From an uncultured Clostridia bacterium (lineage in GTDB: Bacteria; Bacillota; Clostridia; Christensenellales; Borkfalkiaceae): a stretch of 64,000 nt of DNA. The stretch lies in NCBI GenBank assembly GCA_945949395.1, contig CAMFEK010000001.1, positions 124,001 to 188,000 on the forward strand. Reading direction: 5' to 3'. The number at the start of each line of letters is the position of its first letter. Within the stretch, counting starts at the first letter, position 1. A program made the position numbers and the translations under genes. Positions 41,020-49,488 of the stretch are shown one piece after another. Under the pieces are notes generated by a model, which saw only the letters and a list, made by a program, of their open reading frames with translations, searched no databases and was not told the DNA's origin.

Positions 41020-42195
41020 TTAATATTTCATAAACAAGGGGAACACCTTTCTTCCGATGTGGTATAAAGGTCCCTCGAACGTCTTTTTTGCGTTCTCCAG
41101 CTGATTGCGGATATCGATACCCTGCGGGCAATGCGTTTCGCATTTGCCGCACTTGACGCACTTGCTCGCCTCGGTCGTGTCCTTTCGTAGCGACGTGCAC
41201 ATAAAGTAATCGGCGAGCCCGCGGAATTTTCCGTCGGAGAACCGCCTGTTATAGGCGGCGAAAATGCCGGGGATATCCACGCCGCGAGGGCAGGGCATAC
41301 AGTATCGGCAACCCGTGCATCCCACCTTCATGTTGGCGTTGATCTCCTTTTTTACCCGCTCGATGAGCTCGAAATCCTGCTCTGTGAAATCGTCTATGCG
41401 GGCGGAGGAGGCTACGCGGCAGTTCTCCTCCACCATCTCGACGGAGTTCATGCCGGAGAGCACGCAGGTCACTTCCGGTTGATTGAAGAGCCAGCGGAAG
41501 GACCATTCGGCAGGCGTTCTCTGCACGGGATACTTCTCCATCTCCTTCAAGGCTTTTTGCGGCAGCTTTACCAGCTTTCCGCCCCGCAGCGGCTCCATGA
41601 TGATGACGGGAAGTCCCTTTTCCGCCGCTCGCTTTAATCCTGTCACGCCCGCCTGCGAGTGTTCGTCGAGATAGTTGTACTGTATCTGACAAAAATCCCA
41701 GTCGTAGGCGTCCAAAAGCTGACAGAACATATCCGAGTTGCCGTGGTAGGAAAAACCTACCTGCCGAATGGCGCCCGACGCTTTTTTTTCCGTTAACCAG
41801 TCCTCGACGCCGAGCTCCTTTAATCTGTCCCAGGTCTTGCAGTCCGTCAGCATGTGCATGAGGTAATAGTCCACGTGATCCGTCTGCAAACGCTTGAGCT
41901 CTTCGCTGAAAAACCGTTCCATATCCCCCGGTTTTTTCAGCATATAGTGGGGGAGCTTGGTGGCGATGTTCACCTTTCCCCGCAGGTTGTTTCTTTGCAG
42001 GATCTCGCCGAGCGCCGCCTCGCTTCCGGGGTACACGTACGCCGTGTCAAAGTAATTCACGCCATTTTGAATCGCCGTCAATATCTCACTTTCCGCCTTT
42101 TTTAAGTCGATGCCGCCCACGCCCTGCGTAAAGCGCATACAGCCGAAGCCCAGCAGGGAGATCGCGTTTTGGTATCTATCGCTGCGATATTGCAT
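41020..42195 (-). CDS. Aldo/keto reductase with C-terminal ferredoxin domain
   Basis: 391 aa. Residues about 1-285 are an AKR barrel (LGFGCMRF, NYFDTAYVYPGSEAALGE with the catalytic Asp/Tyr region, RQVGFSYHG, IMEPLRGG). The C-terminal part has two [4Fe-4S] motifs (GCTGCRYCMPCPRGVDIP, CVKCGKCETHCPQGIDI). This fusion is frequent in anaerobes and links NAD(P)H or ferredoxin to an unknown carbonyl substrate. A GGAGAACGAT ribosome binding site precedes the ATG. Confidence 0.9.
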   Translation of the reverse strand: MQYRSDRYQNAISLLGFGCMRFTQGVGGIDLKKAESEILTAIQNGVNYFDTAYVYPGSEAALGEILQRNNLRGKVNIATKLPHYMLKKPGDMERFFSEELKRLQTDHVDYYLMHMLTDCKTWDRLKELGVEDWLTEKKASGAIRQVGFSYHGNSDMFCQLLDAYDWDFCQIQYNYLDEHSQAGVTGLKRAAEKGLPVIIMEPLRGGKLVKLPQKALKEMEKYPVQRTPAEWSFRWLFNQPEVTCVLSGMNSVEMVEENCRVASSARIDDFTEQDFELIERVKKEINANMKVGCTGCRYCMPCPRGVDIPGIFAAYNRRFSDGKFRGLADYFMCTSLRKDTTEASKCVKCGKCETHCPQGIDIRNQLENAKKTFEGPLYHIGRKVFPLFMKY

Positions 42196-42288
42196 ATCGT
42201 TCTCCTTTTTTTATTTACAGTATAGCGTATCCGACGCCCTTTTTCAAGAGGGATTTCCGAAAATTTGAAAAACTTTTTATTTATCCCC

Positions 42289-42317
42289 TTGTCAAACGTT
42301 TTTTTTTGTATTATAAT
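42289..42317 (+). promoter_or_regulatory. Promoter of the ROK kinase gene
   Basis: TTGTCA (42289-42294), 17 bp, TATAAT (42312-42317). Confidence 0.88.
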
Positions 42318-42348
42318 GAAAAAGTAATATTTCAGACGGGGGTATCTC

Positions 42349-43290
42349 ATGAAGATAATCGGTATCGATATCGGCGGTATGTCGATCAAGGGTATGATAA
42401 CGGACGAAAACGGAATCGTTTACGCGGAGGACAGAGCGGCGACCGGTTCGGAGCTCGGCGGGGATAACATGTGCGAGAACATCGCCACGCTCATTCACGC
42501 CATGATGGTGCGCGCGAGCATTGAAAAAGAAGAGATCAAGGGCGTCGGTATCGGCAGTCCCGGTCTCATCGACAGTAAAAACGGCGTCATCGTGTTTGCG
42601 GGCAATTTAGGGCTCCGCAATTATCCTCTGGCGGCTACGGTGGAGAGAATGACGGGACTTCCCGTCAAGATCACCAACGACGCCAACGCGGCGGCGCTCG
42701 GCGAGGCGAAGTTCGGCGCCGGCAAGCAGTATTCCGATTCCATCATGGTCACGCTCGGCACGGGCGTGGGCGGCGGCATCGTCATCGACGGAAAATTGTT
42801 CGAGGGCTATAAGTCGGCGGGCACGGAGATCGGACACATGGTCATCGTGAAGGACGGCATTCCCTGCACTTGCGGCAGAAAGGGATGTTTCGAGGCGTAT
42901 TCCTCCGCGACCGCGCTCATGCGCAAGACGAAGGAGGTCATGGCGGATCATCCCGAATCGGCTATGTGGCGCAGTTACACGCTGGAAACGGTCAGCGGCA
43001 AGACGGCGTTCGATTATTACGAGACGGATATCTGGGCAAGGGAAGTCGTGGACTGGTACGTAGAGCACCTCGCCTGCGGCATCTTGAACCTCGCCTGTAT
43101 CTTCCGCCCGCAGATCGTCATGCTCGGCGGCGGCGTGTCCGCACAGGATAAGCGGCTCACCGATCCCGTTCAGGCGATCGTTGATAAAGAAATTTTTGCC
43201 GGACAGGACTACGCGCCCGTCAAGGTGGTAAAGGCTACGCTCGGCAACCGCGCAGGCGCTTACGGCGCCGCCGCGTTGCAGATGGATTGA
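42349..43290 (+). CDS. glcK: ROK-family glucokinase
   Basis: 313 aa sugar kinase. The ATP-binding IGIDIGGMSIKG opens the protein; sugar binding and catalysis are indicated by GIGSPG, NDANAAALGEAKFGAG, TLGTGVGGGIVIDG, EIGHM and the zinc-binding CTCGRKGCFEAYSS. It phosphorylates glucose (or a related hexose) with ATP at the entry to glycolysis. Single gene with its own promoter and terminator. Confidence 0.9.
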   Translation: MKIIGIDIGGMSIKGMITDENGIVYAEDRAATGSELGGDNMCENIATLIHAMMVRASIEKEEIKGVGIGSPGLIDSKNGVIVFAGNLGLRNYPLAATVERMTGLPVKITNDANAAALGEAKFGAGKQYSDSIMVTLGTGVGGGIVIDGKLFEGYKSAGTEIGHMVIVKDGIPCTCGRKGCFEAYSSATALMRKTKEVMADHPESAMWRSYTLETVSGKTAFDYYETDIWAREVVDWYVEHLACGILNLACIFRPQIVMLGGGVSAQDKRLTDPVQAIVDKEIFAGQDYAPVKVVKATLGNRAGAYGAAALQMD

Positions 43291-43316
43291 CGAACGGATT
43301 GACGAATAGTCGTAAA

Positions 43317-43347
43317 AACCCCCCGAAATCGAAGGATTTCGGGGGTT
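43317..43347. terminator. Bidirectional terminator, ROK kinase gene and zinc operon
   Basis: Perfect 13-bp stem (AACCCCCCGAAATC side 43317-43330) with GAAG loop; on the minus strand it is followed by TTTTTAC. Confidence 0.9.
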
Positions 43348-43357
43348 ATTCGTTGTA

Positions 43358-43885
43358 TCAATGATCGTGATCGTCGCCGATCCCTTCCGGCTGATTCAAC
43401 ATGATGGCAAAGGAAGTCGCCGATACGAATACGTTTACGATTTTTTTGCCGTTCGCGACCATTTCGTCCCCGTCGAGGGAGGTCGTGCCGTCTTCGTATT
43501 CCGCGGCGAGAATGCCGCAAATCTGTATGCGTTGACCTTTGGTCGCGTTCAGGTGCGTCTTTCCCTCCGCCATCGTAAATTCGAAGGCGAGCTCCATTTC
43601 CTCGCCGCTCTCGTGGCTCTTGCCGTTGCTCACGGCGATCAGCTCGTACAGCTTGTCGTCGCCTTCGATGGTTGCCGTCTCGTATGTTCCGACGGAGCGG
43701 AAGGTCTTGCCGACGTAGGAAGAAGGGGTGTCGTAAATATTCTTGTAAACGGCAAAGACTTCCTCTTGGGCAAGTCCCACCGTGTCGACCGCGTAGGCGG
43801 GCTCCTTGGGCGAGCACCCGAATAGCGGGAACGCCATCACGAGGCATAAAAACAAAGTGATGATAATTTTTTGAATGCGTTTCAT
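43358..43885 (-). CDS. Lipoprotein at the end of the zinc operon
   Basis: 175 aa. Lipobox FPLFGC (Cys about 24), then an OB-fold-like domain (YVGKTFRSVGTYETATIEGDDKLYE ... GQRIQICGILAAEYEDGTT) and a C-terminal DDHDH tail that could bind metal. Last gene of the seven-gene operon. A similar OB-like lipoprotein is encoded two genes upstream. Function inferred from position only: zinc capture or sensing outside the membrane. Confidence 0.65.
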   Translation of the reverse strand: MKRIQKIIITLFLCLVMAFPLFGCSPKEPAYAVDTVGLAQEEVFAVYKNIYDTPSSYVGKTFRSVGTYETATIEGDDKLYELIAVSNGKSHESGEEMELAFEFTMAEGKTHLNATKGQRIQICGILAAEYEDGTTSLDGDEMVANGKKIVNVFVSATSFAIMLNQPEGIGDDHDH

Positions 43886-43901
43886 CGGTTTCTCCTATGC
43901 G

Positions 43902-44474
43902 TTAAATTCGCTTTGCCACGTGAACGAACCCGAACACGGTGCCCGCCAAAGCGACGAGAGCGGGAATGATGGCAAAGTAGAGGGGGGAACAATAGGAATT
44001 GCACTGATATTTTACCATGAATTTGGGGAGCATGATGATGCAGAGGACGAAACAGACGATGAGGGCGATCGCCGCAAAGAGCATCATCAGCGCGGAAAGG
44101 TAACGGAACGCCGTCTTATCCAAAAAGAGGTCGAGCAGGCTGAACAAAAAGCCGAGCAGGACGAACGCCATGGCGACGGTCGTCACGATGGAGATCGCCG
44201 TAACGGAGTCCTTCATGTGGAAGTAAAAAGAGGCGATATCGCCGAAAATTTCGTCGGCGGACTGGAATCCGTTGCCGAGCAGGGCAAAGATAAAGCGGAA
44301 ACCGTTCGTGGGGAGTTCCACCATTTCGCTCCCGGGGGTGGCGTTGTTGATGGCGACCCAGGGCACCCAGAAAAGAATCCCCGTCAAAAGGGTGATGAGC
44401 ACCATGACGATGGAAAGGTTGTCCACGCCGTTTAACGCTTTTTGCTTTTTCTTATTCATTGCAGTTTCGTTCAT
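43902..44474 (-). CDS. Four-helix membrane protein of the zinc operon
   Basis: 190 aa with predicted membrane segments at about 20-42, 85-112, 120-148 and 163-187. No family recognised; it is not a standard ZnuABC component. ATG 44474 follows TAAAGGAGACAAAAAC; an internal ATG 5 codons in has no ribosome binding site. It may cooperate with the flanking lipoproteins. Confidence 0.6.
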   Translation of the reverse strand: MNETAMNKKKQKALNGVDNLSIVMVLITLLTGILFWVPWVAINNATPGSEMVELPTNGFRFIFALLGNGFQSADEIFGDIASFYFHMKDSVTAISIVTTVAMAFVLLGFLFSLLDLFLDKTAFRYLSALMMLFAAIALIVCFVLCIIMLPKFMVKYQCNSYCSPLYFAIIPALVALAGTVFGFVHVAKRI

Positions 44475-44487
44475 GTTTTTGTCTCCT

Positions 44488-45039
44488 TTATTTCGATACG
44501 TAGTAATGCAGATTCGAGGCGTCCTCGATCACGCTGTACTCTTCTACGATAAATTCGTAAAAATAAATTTGTTCCGTCTTGGTTTTGTCGATATTTCCCT
44601 CCGCGTCGTAGGCGTAAATTTCCAGGAGCGTCTTTTGCATGGAGGAAAGCTCGCCCTTGGCGTGGATCCACGCCTTGTCGTTGTCGGGCGTGCTCTGATT
44701 TTTCGGCTCGGGGAGCGTCCCGTCGTAGCGGAGGATAAACCCGATCACCGTGTCCTTACCGCAGTTGCAGCCGTAGCCCGAGGAGCAATGGCGCACGCCG
44801 CACAGCGTCTTTTCGCCGCGGATATCCTCGATTTCGTAGAGGAAGAAATCCAGCTCGATCGCGCAGCCGTCGTACTGTTCGGGGAACATCAACATATTGT
44901 TCATCACCTTGAAGTAGGTGGATTCGTTCAGCCGATATACCTTTCTGCCCTGTTCGTCCACCTCCGCCCCGCAGGAGGCGAAGAGGAGAAAGAGGGAAAG
45001 GAGTAAGCTCATAAATATCAGTTTTATCTTCTTGCGCAT
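44488..45039 (-). CDS. Cys-rich lipoprotein of the zinc operon
   Basis: 183 aa from ATG 45039 (GGGAGGCTCGT upstream); it overlaps the znuB end by 16 nt. Lipobox LLFASC (Cys about 23). The mature part resembles OB-fold lipoproteins of zinc loci (STYFKVMNNMLMFPEQYDGCAIELD ... HAKGEL) and carries CGVRHCSSGYGCNCGK, a dense Cys/His cluster fit for metal binding. The role is inferred from these residues and from the operon. Confidence 0.68.
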   Translation of the reverse strand: MRKKIKLIFMSLLLSLFLLFASCGAEVDEQGRKVYRLNESTYFKVMNNMLMFPEQYDGCAIELDFFLYEIEDIRGEKTLCGVRHCSSGYGCNCGKDTVIGFILRYDGTLPEPKNQSTPDNDKAWIHAKGELSSMQKTLLEIYAYDAEGNIDKTKTEQIYFYEFIVEEYSVIEDASNLHYYVSK

Positions 45040-45875
45040 ACGAGCCTCCCGAGGATAGAAAATAGAATAAATCCGATGATGTCCACCACGACAATCGTGC
45101 TGCCGACGGGCGTATCGAAGAGAATGGACGCGAGCAGCCCGATCAGGGCGCATACCACGCCGAAGGCGGCGGCGCAAACGGTCACAGATTTGAAGTTTTT
45201 GAAAATTCTCATTGCCGAGAGGGCGGGGAAAATGAGGAGCGCCGAGATGAGAAGAGACCCCACCAGATTCATTGCGACGACGATGATGACGGCGATGATG
45301 ACGGCGATAATGAGGTTGTAAAGGCTCGTCCGCGTGCCCGTCGCGCGGGAGAAGTTCTCGTCGAAGGTCACCGCGAAAATTTTGTTGTAGAAAATCACGA
45401 AGAGCGCGATGACGATCACGGAGAGCACGGCGCACCAGATCACCTGCGATTGTGTCAGCATGAGGATCTGCGTGGAGCCGAACAACGTCGTGCACACGTC
45501 TGCGGCGAGGTTGTTGGAAGGGGGGAACAGGTTCATGAGCAGATACCCGATAGCGAGCGCGCCGACCGAAATCATGGCGACGGACGCGTCTCCCTTGATC
45601 TTCGCCTTTTCCCCCGCGTTCAGAAGGAGAACGGCGCAGAGTATCGTCGCGGGCAGGGTGATCACGATGTCGTTGGTGATCACGTTCACGATCGCGGCGA
45701 CGGAGGAGGCGCAGAACGCCACGCGGGATAAGCCGTCGCCGATAAAGGAGAGCCTTTTGAGCACGATCGTCACGCCGATGAGCGCCGAACAGAGGGCGAT
45801 GAGCACGCCCACGATCACGGCGTACCAAACGAAGTCGTATTGAAAGATGCTCAATTTATCCAGGAATTCGTTCAT
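45024..45875 (-). CDS. znuB: Zinc ABC transporter permease
   Basis: 283 aa ABC-3-type permease with about eight membrane helices; KRLSFIGDGLSRVAF and LLISALLIFPALSAM are typical of ZnuB/AdcB. Imports Zn(II) (or Mn) delivered by the binding protein. The start overlaps znuC by 4 nt (ATGA) and is preceded by AAGGAGGAAAACGC. Frames that extend it upstream are shadows of znuC. Confidence 0.9.
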   Translation of the reverse strand: MNEFLDKLSIFQYDFVWYAVIVGVLIALCSALIGVTIVLKRLSFIGDGLSRVAFCASSVAAIVNVITNDIVITLPATILCAVLLLNAGEKAKIKGDASVAMISVGALAIGYLLMNLFPPSNNLAADVCTTLFGSTQILMLTQSQVIWCAVLSVIVIALFVIFYNKIFAVTFDENFSRATGTRTSLYNLIIAVIIAVIIVVAMNLVGSLLISALLIFPALSAMRIFKNFKSVTVCAAAFGVVCALIGLLASILFDTPVGSTIVVVDIIGFILFSILGRLVCARR

Positions 45876-46582
45876 GCGTTTTCCTCCTTGGCGGACGTGA
45901 GCGCCTTTAAGTAATCGCTCTTCTCGAAGTCCTCTCTTTTGCCGAAAAACGGCTCGTCGTCCACGTACAGAATGTGAGAGGCATAGGTGAGCGCGGAGGA
46001 GATGTCGTGCGAGATCATGATGATGGTGATGCCCTCCTTTTTGTTTAAGCGGCGAATGGTCTCGTACATCTCCCTCGTCACCTTGGGGTCGAGCCCCGAG
46101 ACGGGCTCGTCCAAGAGGAGCATCTGTTTGGTGGCGCAAAGCGCCCTGGCGAGCAGAACGCGCTGTTGCTGTCCGCCGGAAAGCTCGCGGAAACACCTGT
46201 TTTTCAGCTCGGTCAATTGCATCTTTTCGATATTGCTCTGCGCGAGTTGTTTTTCCTTGGCGTTATAGAAGGGGCGGAACCCGCATTGCGCCTGACAGCC
46301 GGAGAGCACCACTTCCCAAACGCTCGCGGGGAAATCCTTCTGCACCACCGTCTGTTGGGGGAGATAGCCGATCTCGTTGAAGGATAATCCCTCGCCCGTG
46401 GAGATGCTCCCGCTCAAGGGTTTCAAGAGCCCTAAAAGCGTTTTCATCAGGGTGGACTTGCCCGAACCGTTATGTCCGAGAATGCACAGGTAGTCCCCCT
46501 TGTTCACTTCAAAATTCAGATTTTTCGTCACGATAAGGTTCTCGTAGCCGATCGTGAGATTCGTACATTGTAATTGCGGCAT
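45872..46582 (-). CDS. znuC: Zinc ABC transporter ATP-binding protein
   Basis: 236 aa. Walker A GHNGSGKST, Q-loop YLPQQ, signature LSGGQQQR, Walker B LLLDEPVSGLD and H-loop His in IMISHD are all present. Energises uptake through the ZnuB permease. It begins about 31 nt after znuA in the same operon. Confidence 0.93.
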   Translation of the reverse strand: MPQLQCTNLTIGYENLIVTKNLNFEVNKGDYLCILGHNGSGKSTLMKTLLGLLKPLSGSISTGEGLSFNEIGYLPQQTVVQKDFPASVWEVVLSGCQAQCGFRPFYNAKEKQLAQSNIEKMQLTELKNRCFRELSGGQQQRVLLARALCATKQMLLLDEPVSGLDPKVTREMYETIRRLNKKEGITIIMISHDISSALTYASHILYVDDEPFFGKREDFEKSDYLKALTSAKEENA

Positions 46583-46613
46583 GGTAGATATGGTTCACCT
46601 CGTGTGAAATCGT

Positions 46614-47570
46614 TCAGCTGAGCGCCTTGGTAAAGACTTCGAGATTCTCTTCCATGACGGAGAGATAGGTCACGCCCGAAGAAATCTGCGCGGCGGAGAT
46701 CGCCTGCATGGAGTTTACCGTCAAAATTTCTCTTTGCGGTTTGCCCGATTGCTCGATGATGCGCTCGGCGAGCGTTCGGTTTTCGCTCCCCTCGATGGTC
46801 AGAATGTAGTTTAAGTCGAACTCGTTGAGCTTTTCGGCGAGCTTGGTCACCATCGTGAAGCTCGCGCTCGTCGAGGCGGAACAGCCGGAAAACGCCGCAA
46901 AGTAGCTTAAGTTATAATCCTTGCAAAGGTACAAAAAGGGAAACCGATCGCCGAAGACGAGCGTCTGCTTTTCGCAGGCGGCAAGGCTTTTTTGATAAGT
47001 TTCGTCGAGCGATTTCAGCTTTTCGTTGTACGCTTTCGCGTTCGCTTGGTAGAGCGCGGCGTTGTTCTCGTCCAACTCCTGCAAGGCTTTCGAGATGGCG
47101 TTCACCGCCTTCTGCGCGTTGCGTAAGGAAAGCCATACGTGTTCGTCGTATGCCGTCCCTTCCTCTTCGTGCTCGTGGTCGTGATCCTCTTCGATCTCTT
47201 CCTCCTCCAAAAGGGAAGAAGAGAGCACTTCGGTGAGGTTGATTACCTTTCTGTTTTTATTCTTGGAATTTTTCAAAGCGGATTCCACCCACTCGTCCGA
47301 CTCGCCGCCGACGTAGATGAATAGGTCGCAGGTGGAGATGCTCACGATATCGCTCGCCGTGGGCTGAAAGTTGTGCATGTCCACGCCCGAATCGAGCAAG
47401 ACCTCGATTTCCGCGTCCGATTCGGCGGATACGTTGTATGCCCAGTCGTATTCGGGAAAAATGGTGGTAACGATTTGTAAACGGTCGTTGTCCGCGGGGG
47501 AACAGGCGGCGAAAGCCGCGCCGCAAAGAAGGGCGGCGAGCCCCGTGGATAATAATTTTTTGATCTTCAT
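46614..47570 (-). CDS. znuA: Zinc-binding lipoprotein of the ABC transporter
   Basis: 318 aa from ATG 47570 (CAGGAGAAAATTT upstream). Lipobox AAFAAC, then the cluster A-1 fold with DMHNFQPTASDI (first His ligand), a His/Glu-rich loop (EEDHDHEHEEEG) typical of zinc-specific ZnuA/AdcA, VWLS region and the C-terminal ligands (SGCSAST ... IEGSENRTLAE). Captures Zn(II) outside the cell. The longer open frame to 47858 overlaps the previous gene and is not used. Confidence 0.9.
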   Translation of the reverse strand: MKIKKLLSTGLAALLCGAAFAACSPADNDRLQIVTTIFPEYDWAYNVSAESDAEIEVLLDSGVDMHNFQPTASDIVSISTCDLFIYVGGESDEWVESALKNSKNKNRKVINLTEVLSSSLLEEEEIEEDHDHEHEEEGTAYDEHVWLSLRNAQKAVNAISKALQELDENNAALYQANAKAYNEKLKSLDETYQKSLAACEKQTLVFGDRFPFLYLCKDYNLSYFAAFSGCSASTSASFTMVTKLAEKLNEFDLNYILTIEGSENRTLAERIIEQSGKPQREILTVNSMQAISAAQISSGVTYLSVMEENLEVFTKALS

Positions 47571-47614
47571 AAATTTTCTCCTGATTGAATTTTTTTGAAA
47601 AAAAAGAAAATTTT

Positions 47615-47932
47615 CTAAATGGTCAGCTTGTCTCTCCTCTGAACGGGCGTAAAGAGAATACGCTCCGCCAAAAAACAGAACGCGAGTACGAGAACGGGCA
47701 AAAACGCAAAGGCGATCGCCCTGTTTGGCTCCGCTTTGTCGGGCAGAGGGTTCGTCCTGCCGTTTCCGTCGGAGATCTGGCGACAAATGAGACAGTCGGC
47801 GTGCAGAAGATTGTCCTCGTGCGCGTGCGAGAGAAGGGTTTCGCCAAAGGCAAGGCACAACAAAACGGACAGCAAGAAGAACGCCGCCAGCAAAAGGGTA
47901 ACGATTCGATTGTGCTTACGTGCCTGTTTCAT
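47615..47932 (-). CDS. Small His/Cys membrane protein, first gene of the zinc operon
   Basis: 105 aa. Membrane segments at about 10-30 and 72-92 flank an extracytoplasmic loop HAHEDNLLHADCLICR, with His and Cys pairs that could bind metal. Small proteins of this pattern occur near zinc transport loci in Clostridia. Directly downstream of a consensus promoter with an inverted repeat. Function unknown. Confidence 0.65.
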   Translation of the reverse strand: MKQARKHNRIVTLLLAAFFLLSVLLCLAFGETLLSHAHEDNLLHADCLICRQISDGNGRTNPLPDKAEPNRAIAFAFLPVLVLAFCFLAERILFTPVQRRDKLTI

Positions 47933-47955
47933 AAAACCTTTTTCTCCTATATACC

Positions 47956-48001
47956 ATTATAAATTCTTTTCACAACCCTGTCAACAGAATGTTTGTGAAA
48001 A
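47956..48001 (-). promoter_or_regulatory. Zinc operon promoter with inverted repeat
   Basis: Minus-strand TTGACA (47979-47984), 17 bp, TATAAT (47956-47961). TTTTCACAA (47968-47976) and TTGTGAAAA (47993-48001) form a perfect inverted repeat around the -35 box, a likely repressor site. It does not match the Bacillus Zur box or the AdcR box that I know. Confidence 0.75.
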
Positions 48002-48044
48002 TTAACGGAAAGAAATCCACCGTTTCAGGAAAACGGTGGAAATT

Positions 48045-48245
48045 TTACTTTTCCAAGCCGAATAAAAGATTCGGCTCGATCTGAAATTTTTCGTAGAGGA
48101 GCAGAATGCTGTCGTACCCCGGTTTCTTTTTGCCGAGCAGCCATTGACTGACGGTCGTCTGATTCACGCCGAGGCAATCGGCAAATTTTTGTTGGCTTAA
48201 GTTGTTCTCCGCCATCACCTGGCGCAATACATCGATATACGGCAT
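48045..48245 (-). CDS. Small XRE-family regulator
   Basis: 66 aa, nearly only a helix-turn-helix: LRQVMAENNLSQQKFADCLGVNQTTVSQWLLGKKKP. ATG 48245; the codon at 48251 is TTG. The ribosome binding site is weak. It lies next to a promoter with direct TAGGTCAAAA repeats and probably controls it or itself. Confidence 0.82.
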   Translation of the reverse strand: MPYIDVLRQVMAENNLSQQKFADCLGVNQTTVSQWLLGKKKPGYDSILLLYEKFQIEPNLLFGLEK

Positions 48246-48265
48246 ACCCAAAGTATATGCCGTTT

Positions 48266-48307
48266 TAGGTCAAAAGTCTTGACATAGGTCAAAAGACCTG
48301 ATATAAT
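48266..48307 (+). promoter_or_regulatory. Promoter with direct TAGGTCAAAA repeats
   Basis: TTGACA (48279-48284), 17 bp, TATAAT (48302-48307): perfect boxes. TAGGTCAAAA occurs at about 48266-48275 and 48286-48295, on both sides of the -35 box, a good operator for the adjacent XRE protein. Confidence 0.8.
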
Positions 48308-48313
48308 AAACGT

Positions 48314-48388
48314 GATCAAACGTCATATTTCCCTGCAAATGACAAGGGAATCCCCGTCCGCTCGGCAGAGCGGACGGGGAATTTTTTT
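48314..48388 (+). ncRNA. Putative ~75-nt small RNA
   Basis: From the predicted start of the promoter at 48279-48307 to a very strong terminator (13-bp perfect stem 48351-48363/48368-48380, GGCA loop, seven Ts). No ORF with a ribosome binding site lies between. The hairpin faces the convergent leuB gene, whose end it nearly touches. Confidence 0.5.
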
Positions 48389-49475
48389 ACGCAATATTTT
48401 CCACGATGAGCTTTCTCATCTCGCTGCCCGAAACCTTTTTCATGCCCTCGGAGTAGATATCGGCGGTGCGGTAGCCCATATCGAGCACTTTCTCCACGGC
48501 GCTCTCCAGCGCTTTCGCCTCTTCGAATAATCCGAAGGAGTCGCGGAGCATCATGGCGCCCGCTAAAACCGTCGCGATGGGGTTGGCGAGGTCTTTGCCC
48601 GCGATATCGGGCGCGGAACCGTGAATGGGTTCGTAGAGCCCGCATTTGGTGTCGCCCAAAGAGGAGGAGGCGAGCATGCCGATGGAGCCCGTTACCATGG
48701 CGGCTTCGTCGGAGAGGATATCGCCGAAAATGTTGCTCGTCACGATCACGTCGAATTGAGAGGGATCCTTCACGAGCTGCTGCGCCGCGTTGTCCACGAG
48801 CATATCCTCCACGGTCACGTCGGGATAATCCTTCGCCACTTCGTGTACGATCTTTCTCCACAGGCGGGAGGAATCCAACACGTTCGCCTTGTCGATGGAA
48901 GTCACCTTTTTTCTTCTGCCCTGCGCCATTTCGCAGGCGATCTTGGCGATGCGGGTGATCTCCTTCACGGAGTACTGTTCCTTATCCCACGCGTAGTAGC
49001 CGTATTCGGGATCGGTGCCGTTGCCGCGTTCGCCGAAGTAGATGCCGCCCGTCAGCTCCCGCACGATCACGAGGTCGATGCCCTTTTCGGAGATATCCTT
49101 GCGCAGGGGGGAGGCGGAGGAGAGCGCGCTCCAAAGTTTCGCGGGGCGAATGTTGGAGTAGAGGTTCATCGCCTTGCGAATGGCGAGCAGTCCCGCCTCG
49201 GGGCGCTTGTTGCCGGGCAGGGATGCCACGAAGGGATCGTTCACCGCGCCGCCCACCGCGCCGAGCAAAACGGAGTCGGAGGCGAGGCACTTTTTCACCG
49301 TTTCTTCGGGCAGGGGTTCGCCCGTTTCCTTGATGGCGCAAAGCCCCATCAGGCAATGTTCAAATTCAAATTCGTGTCCGTAGAGGGCGGCTACCTTTTG
49401 GAGCGCCTCCACGGCGGCGTCGGTAATTTCGGGCCCGATGCCGTCGCCCGCGAGAACTACGATATGTTTTTTCAT
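48387..49475 (-). CDS. leuB: 3-isopropylmalate dehydrogenase
   Basis: 362 aa NAD-dependent enzyme of leucine synthesis. LAGDGIGPEI at the N-terminus, LYSNIRPAKL, RELTGGIYFGERG, DNAAQQLVKDP, TSNIFGDILSDEAA and YEPIHGSAPDIAGKDLANP are all family signatures. Third gene of leuCDB, 13 nt after leuD. Oxidises and decarboxylates 3-isopropylmalate to 2-ketoisocaproate. Confidence 0.96.
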   Translation of the reverse strand: MKKHIVVLAGDGIGPEITDAAVEALQKVAALYGHEFEFEHCLMGLCAIKETGEPLPEETVKKCLASDSVLLGAVGGAVNDPFVASLPGNKRPEAGLLAIRKAMNLYSNIRPAKLWSALSSASPLRKDISEKGIDLVIVRELTGGIYFGERGNGTDPEYGYYAWDKEQYSVKEITRIAKIACEMAQGRRKKVTSIDKANVLDSSRLWRKIVHEVAKDYPDVTVEDMLVDNAAQQLVKDPSQFDVIVTSNIFGDILSDEAAMVTGSIGMLASSSLGDTKCGLYEPIHGSAPDIAGKDLANPIATVLAGAMMLRDSFGLFEEAKALESAVEKVLDMGYRTADIYSEGMKKVSGSEMRKLIVENIA

Positions 49476-49488
49476 GATCTTTTCTCCT

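Noticed and set aside
44488..45828. 446-codon minus-strand frame running through znuB
   Set aside because: Only its last 183 codons (from 45039) are a real lipoprotein; the rest is Arg-rich out-of-frame znuB.
48351..48389. Hairpin as the terminator of leuCDB
   Set aside because: On the minus strand the stem is followed by TTCCCTTG instead of a T-run; it is a plus-strand terminator. Where leuCDB transcription ends is not clear.
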